From positions 19,353,501 to 19,417,500 of the forward strand of contig NC_088303.1 in assembly GCF_032854445.1 (NCBI RefSeq): 64,000 nt of DNA. Direction: 5' to 3'. The DNA comes from Liolophura sinensis (taxonomy: Eukaryota; Mollusca; Polyplacophora; Chitonida; Chitonidae). Positions 58,139-64,000 of this stretch are shown here, piece after piece (position 1 is the stretch's first letter; each line of letters begins with the position of its first letter). The position numbers and the translations under genes are program-made. The notes under the pieces are model-generated. The model saw only the letters and a program-made list of their open reading frames with translations. It had not been told where the DNA came from and did no database searches.

Positions 58139-60246
58139 CTGAAAACGCATCTAAATGTGTAATATGAAACGATAATGTGCTGAAATGTCAGGAAACAAGG
58201 GTACTTTTACATGTATGTGTTACTTATTCAGTGTTACTGTGTGAGCTGTAATTAAGATGAATAGCTTAATTCACAAGATCAAATTTCAATCATAATGACA
58301 CGTATATCTGTCATGTACTGAGTAAAATGTATAGAATGCAATGCCATGCAAGCATGTGCCTTTATAATATTTTGATTCTGGCAGTGTAATTCATCAGGAA
58401 TCCTGGACGGCATCCTAATGATAGATATGATGTGGATGATTATCAGACTTTCTTTGATGCTGTGAATTATGGTATGATTTCAGTCTCTATCAGAAAGTTG
58501 TCATTAAGAAGTCTGTCTCCAAACACAGTCGGACATTCATATATTGATTGCCACTGAATACAGTGCTTATATTGATAGGTAAAGATGTTAAACTGTTGAC
58601 CAACAGATGATTTTCTTTTTCGATCTCGTTCAGATGGTGGTAATTCAGAAACGTGTATTTCAAAAATGTTCCCTTCAAATCCTTATTCAGACTGCAAAAT
58701 TTATTACAGTACGAAAATAGTATTATAGACAGATAGAATGCTGCATTGTAAGGATAGACATAGATAACTGTCTCATTCTTCAATGTGTTACATTCTGCCC
58801 AGGTAAACATCATCTTTTCTGCATTTGTATGCGGTGCTTTTGTGAATGTTTGCAATTAAATTACAACCGATTCTGTTGTTTTTTTTTTTGTTTTTTTTTA
58901 GATTTGGTCTGAAAATCTGTTTATGCTATTAAATTATATTGTATTAAATATTATTAATATCTTCATATTTGATTCAGCATGACATTGTATTGATTAAAAG
59001 TCATTGAATGTCGTCATTTGTGACTTTAAATCAAAAAGAAATGAATTTAGAATTGCTAACAATCAAATGGTAAGTTACAACTGGCTGTTGATGTTGAAAG
59101 TTGCAGAATTTTAAATAAAGGTAACTAGTCATAATTGAAATAAAGTTAACTGTATTTTTCTGTTTACTTTTCATTGCCCCCTGCAAATGCAATGGAGGTG
59201 TCTTTCACCTGTTTGTGGATGGGTGTTCATCTCTCATTGTACATGGTAATCTTCACAGTGTGATATCTCAAAAACCAATTGAGCTGTAATGTTGAAATTT
59301 GGCCCACACTTTCTTACCATTATTTTCATGATTTGATTAATTTTTTAAGACCACCACTTCTTTTTGTATTTTTACCACATTATACGTTACACTGTGTGAC
59401 GACATTTTAAGATAGGTCATAGAATGTATGCAGTATCTATAATTATTAAACAGTTTTCCGCAAGAACAGCTTACTGAATAATGAAATAATGGAGTGCTGT
59501 TTGAAACTGCAGCTTTGTATGTGAGTAATGTTGATAGTTGTGGAGTACATTGACATCTTACATGACACTGTATTTGTCAGATGACTTACATTGACTGAGG
59601 AATTCTACTTTGATTTCCATATGTCTTGCTAACGCATATCTTGCTGGGAGTATAGAAAACTGTGTGATATGTACATATTGAATTTGCCCTAACAAATCAT
59701 CTGAAAAAGTGCATATTAAAAGGTAAATAAAAGTGCAGAAGTGTTTATTTTGGTGCTGAAAGTTACATTTTTCCAGTAAGATATATTCCTACCTTGAAAA
59801 AACAAAAAACCCCAAAACCTTTCTGAGATCAGTTGAACTCTAAGTGTAAGGCAAAATAAGTGACATTATAATAATCATAACTAAAGATTAGGTCGAATGT
59901 AGTACTGGATTTCATATAAAGTTTTCAAGAGCACATAAGAGCCACAAAGTGATACTTTTGGTGCAAACCCTCAACTTTTTCTGATAACAAATGAATCAAA
60001 CTGCACGATTGTATAAGGTGGACAAATGAATTAGAATCAAGCAAAATGTGTCAGATGAAAGGTGCTAAAGTTAAGGTAAAGTTACATTTATGTGATATTG
60101 ATCTGTTTGGCAACCCAGAAAATGTATAACACATCCCACAACACATTTACATTTCACAGCATGAACTGTTCGTCTTTAGATGTCCAAATGAGAAGTTATT
60201 TTCAGTGTTAATGGTGGAATGGCATGCTGTTAGTAATGACTCTTAC
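58139..60246. other. Non-coding stretch
   Basis: No exon is recognised. Part of 59170-59330 resembles degenerate interspersed repeats at 18.6 and 43.6 kb, and 59725-59850 resembles repeat family B. Confidence 0.4.
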
Positions 60247-60660
60247 CTTTTTCACAGCTTTCCTGGCTAGACTGTTATACCAAGTGTCATTAATCCATGA
60301 GGTGTGCTGCGAGGAAGTGCCATACACAGTTGCCTGCTGTAAGCCAGCTCTCTGAAACGATGAAAAGTCTGCTATAGATTTCCCGTCATTTCTTTCCCCT
60401 CTAGTCAGCCTGCTCCTTTAGGGAGACAGCTTTTGCTTTGCACGACAATGACCAAGCTTTAGGAAGTCAGTAAAAGGGTCATGGGATTGGCAACAGGGTG
60501 AGATGGTATTGATCGCACTGTGAACAATAAAAGGGCTGTCATGTAGGAAACTATCTCCACTATCAGTCACTGATAAATTCAAGACTGCAGGTGTGGGAAA
60601 TTTACCCATAACATCCTGCTGCAGAGGCTCTTTTGCGGCAATCATTTCGACCATGATCAC
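60247..60660 (-). pseudogene. Unidentified coding-like segment with one in-frame stop
   Basis: On the minus strand one frame runs from 60660 to 60247 with a single TAA at 60418-60420 and ends at AAAAAG|GTAAGA, a strong donor. The 57 codons after the stop read like protein (DFSSFQRAGLQQATV, SWINDTWYNSLARKAVKK). A good acceptor (CGTTTCAG) starting an exon at 60351 would give a clean 105-bp exon of 35 codons in phase 0 that avoids the stop. The 80 codons before the stop also look protein-like (LNLSVTDSGDSF). I do not recognise the family. It may be a real exon plus an unrelated ORF, a pseudogene, or an exon pair whose intron I misplace. Confidence 0.3.
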
Positions 60661-62129
60661 AGCTTAGTAGATCGAGCACTTGCATTAATTTTGACATGTA
60701 TTGTCATAATGAGACAGGTGTCTTATTTAATGTACATCAAATGGTAACAGCTTAATTTTCCATCTCCTTTGCTGTTCTATTGAATACTGTTTTAGCTGTG
60801 GGGCTCTCTTGCACGAAGGATAATAAATGATTTGTAAACATTGTCATATTTTTCAGCCTGTTTATTATCTGTTCTCAGGCAGGAGTGCATGCATTGTTTA
60901 TGTGGTATTAGTAATGAAAAATTGTCTCAGTATAGGATGAATCGCTGTGTGGAATTATGCGTACAGTTCCTAAGAGTCTGTACATGTCATTTATTTACAT
61001 GTACTAGGTCTTTCTCTCCAGGATGGAAATGAAACTTTTCTTGAAGATTTTCACTGCTTCCCTGATGATTGCATATTAAACACGTTTCACTTGCTTAGTT
61101 TGCAACTTTTGCTATTAAAGTGCCTCATGTCTCTGTGTAACTTTCATTTTCTAATAATGTCGCTTGGTTTGTAATTCCTTTTTTTTTTTTTTTTGACAAA
61201 CATCAGTGTAGCGAATTATTTAGATCTTGATTGCAGGTGTTTAGATTGCAGGTGACAATTAACAATAAATGTGTGATACTGTTGTGGTAAATGGCCGGTT
61301 AGTAAAGAGATGCTTGAGTGTCTAAAATTATGCTGAATAACCAACTAAATCAGATGCATGCAGCCAGGGGATGATAGGTAGTTTGTAGTGTATATAAAAT
61401 ATTGGATTGTGTGTTGGTATACATGTATGTGTAGCATTTCATGTCAAGGTTACGGATCTGGCTTATAAGCTAACAACTCTAGACTGGTAAAATCCCACAT
61501 TAAATCAAGCCCAAAATTGGCACATGTATTTCTTGATACATGTGTTTCCTTGCTTGAGAATAGGATATACCAAGTGGCTTGGCCATAATCACAACCAGTA
61601 GTTATACAGAGACTAGTGGAGGCCTCATATCTGGTGTCTTTTACATGCTATTCCTAATAGTGAGTCGGCAGTAAAATTGTGGCAGACAATTTCCGAGACA
61701 TCCCCGAGACATGTACCTGTATTGAAAGTTGTTAATTCTTAAAGAAGAAAAACAAATTATTTGCAATACTGTAGTGTTTGGAGCTTTTATGAGTGCATGT
61801 TAAGGATTAATAGACAGTTTGCTTGGCAGAGCAAACAAGACTTGCTGTCTTGAATTGTCAGGTATGCCAAACTATGTGAAACTAAACAAATTTGTGTTTT
61901 AATTAGGTTGCGAAAATTCCTTGTTCTTCTGAGTGAACCAGGACTTGTGTGCAACAACAAGCTGGCTATTAGAAATTATATGAAACTAAATGAAAAAATG
62001 GTCCTACTTATGGAAATTTATTTTTCATCAGGAATTTCCATCAAAAGCTTGGCAAACATTTTATTTGACAGTCTGTTTCATTCGTATCTGTGGAAACGTA
62101 AATATTCATGCTTTACTTATCTTTATATA
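60661..62129. other. Non-coding stretch
   Basis: No feature with good support. A strong acceptor at about 61020 opens a 48-codon frame, but it resembles no family and has no donor. Confidence 0.4.
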
Positions 62130-63290
62130 CAACCACAAGCTAGCTAAAGTACGATAAGACTTAGCCCGTTGGCAAACCCCATAAGACTTGGCAAATGAGT
62201 CATCCTGTGTTATTGTATAGGAGTAATGCCTTTTGGAAACTACAAGCTTGCCAAATCATATTAAACTAAGCCAATTGATGATTCTGTACGGTTATGGACA
62301 TTCATTTTTATTCAGTAACGTCAGACTTTCTATTGGAAACATCAAGCTTGCCAATCCATATTAAACTAACCCAATGGGTGGTCCTGTGTTGTGGAATTTC
62401 ATTGTTCATCAACAAAGTCCGACTTTCTGTTGGAAACATCAAGCTTGTCAGTCCATAATGAAACTTACATATTGGTGGTGCTGTGTTATGGAATTTCATT
62501 GTTCATCAACAGAGTCAGCCATTCTGTTGAAAATGACAAGTTTGCTGAACCATATGAAACTAAAGCAATTGGTGGTGCTGTGTTATGGAATTCCATTGTT
62601 CATCAACAAAGTCCGACTTTCTGTTGAAAATGACAAGTTTGATGAACCATATGAAACTAAATCAATAGGTGGTGCTGTTTTATGGAATTGTATTGTTCAT
62701 CAACAAAGTCAGTCTTTCTGTTGAAAATGACAAGTTTGCTCAACCATATGAAACTAAACCAATTGGTGGTGCTGTTTTATGGAATTGTATTGTTCATGAA
62801 CAAAGTCAGTCTTTCTGTTGAAAATGACAAGTTTGCTGAACCATACGAAACTAAAGCAATAGGTGGTGCTGTTTTATGGAATTGTATTGTTCATCAACAA
62901 AGTCAGTCTTTCTGTTGAAAATGACAAGTTTGCTGAACCATACGAAACTAAAGCAATAGGTGGTGCTGTGTTATGGAATTCCATTGTTCATCAACAAAAT
63001 CAGACGTTCTATTAGGATCAATAAGCTTACCAAACCAAATGAAACTAACCAATTGGTGGTCCTCCTGTGTTATGGAAATTCATTGTTCATTAGTAAAGTC
63101 AGATTTTACATGTATATTAGAAACAACAAGGCTGCTAAATCAAATGAAACTAAACCAGTTGGTGGTCCTTGGAATTCATCAGTAAATACTTTGTACTGGG
63201 TACAGAAAGATTGCCAGATGTTATGAAATTAAACTGATTTGTGGTCTTTTGTTGTGAAAATCCATTGTTTTCAGTAGGTTGAGGCTTATA
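62130..63290 (+). repeat. 97-bp satellite-like array with degenerate edges
   Basis: The anchor ATTGTTCAT recurs at exactly 97-bp steps (62401, 62498, 62595, 62692, 62789, 62886, 62983). The unit includes GAAAATGACAAGTTTGCTGA and GGTGGTGCTGT. Central units are nearly identical and units toward both edges grow progressively different, as seen in satellites homogenised by unequal exchange. ORFs of up to 116 codons arise because all plus frames are open. Confidence 0.93.
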
Positions 63291-64000
63291 CTTTTGGCAA
63301 TGACAGGCAGACTGTCTTTTGCAGACAGGCAGTCATTGATGGCAAGGCAGTAACATGGGACAAGGAGATTTTCCGTTAAAATTTCATAAATTTCATTAAA
63401 ATTAAATTTCATAATTTGTAAAATTCCTGATTTCATGTCTCTTCTTTGTATTAGAGTCCTTGTTAAGGTAGCAAGTTTATTACCTTCTTTAATTGAGCTC
63501 AAGTGTGCATTTGTGTGTTTCCTACAAGTGGGACACTACATCTAGGTCTTTTCCCAGGCCTGAATTAAACCTCCATTACATATTAATGACATCAGTCTTA
63601 AACTATTGTAATTTTTGTGCTTTTGGTGTGTGTTTATCTTGACTTGTGTGCATCAGGTCAGTTTTATTATGACAGTGAACAGTAATTTAAGAAATTTTGC
63701 ATTGATTTTTTTCCTTCAGTTTTTGGCTTAAACTTTTACAATAACAAAACATAGTGATTTAGTTAAGTAGTTTGTCATTTTTGCTGTCGGATGTGCTGTC
63801 AGTTAAATACTTTTTGTTCTGTTTTATTCATGTTTGCATTAAATATGGGCATTAGATATAGTGAGAATTGATAAATTTGAATAGCCAATAAAAATTTATT
63901 TAATTAACAATTTAGGCAAAGTGGTGGTGAGGTTAAGCTTTTTGACGAGTTGACAGAAATGCAGCTTAAGGTGTAATTAATGGATGCAAGCTGGCACAGC
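63291..64000. other. Non-coding right edge
   Basis: AT-rich DNA with no recognised gene or repeat. Confidence 0.4.

Noticed and set aside
61022-61172. Strong acceptor followed by a 48-codon open frame
   Set aside because: A leucine-rich translation with no resemblance and no partner exon upstream; most likely chance.

Overview
The window reads as a piece of an intron-rich, AT-rich animal genome. It has spliced genes with GT-AG introns, sparse coding sequence, and many copies of a tRNA-derived SINE whose 3' end reads GAGTACGGCGTAAAACACC. From memory, that tail is widespread in molluscan genomes, so a mollusc, or at least a lophotrochozoan, is the best guess. This is inference; no species can be assigned.

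Layout. (1) 113-431 (+) is the last coding exon of a gene whose C-terminus resembles the CUE/CoCUN-like end of the N4BP1/KHNYN/ZC3H12 family. (2) About 5.6-7.06 kb is relatively CpG-rich and holds a candidate promoter with an E2F-type site and three kB-like palindromes, ending in a possible non-coding exon. (3) 8371-24806 (+) carries 15 coding exons of a RECQL4 (RecQ4/Sld2) helicase. They give 929 in-phase residues: an Sld2-like N-terminus, a disordered acidic linker, a CCHC zinc knuckle and the complete two-lobed RecQ ATPase core. The C-terminal part of the gene was not found in the window. (4) 24.8-49.2 kb holds no recognisable gene, only repeats and unannotated DNA. (5) 49185-50507 (-) is an intronless coding exon for a class A GPCR of neuropeptide-receptor type. 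(6) 50.5-64 kb is mostly non-coding, with several tandem arrays and one unidentified minus-strand coding-like segment (60247-60660).

Repeats are the other main theme. There are at least eight recognisable copies of one SINE family, six with visible target-site duplications. A TA-flanked MITE family has TIRs that rev-comp to CTTCAACCTTTT-like ends (four copies). A second inverted-repeat family has GGTAAATGGCC ends, and there is one 220-bp foldback element. Five minisatellites have 15-, 31-, 40-, 55- and 97-bp units. Several arrays have units that are not a multiple of three yet stay open in every plus frame, so they yield long but almost certainly meaningless ORFs.

The genes show no sign of acting as one pathway. 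RECQL4 is a replication and repair factor, the first gene looks like an RNA-metabolism regulator, and the GPCR is a membrane receptor. I found no convincing new biological system. The most useful leads are the RECQL4 promoter site cluster, a duplicated splice donor in RECQL4, the MITE family, and the unidentified exon near 60.3 kb.
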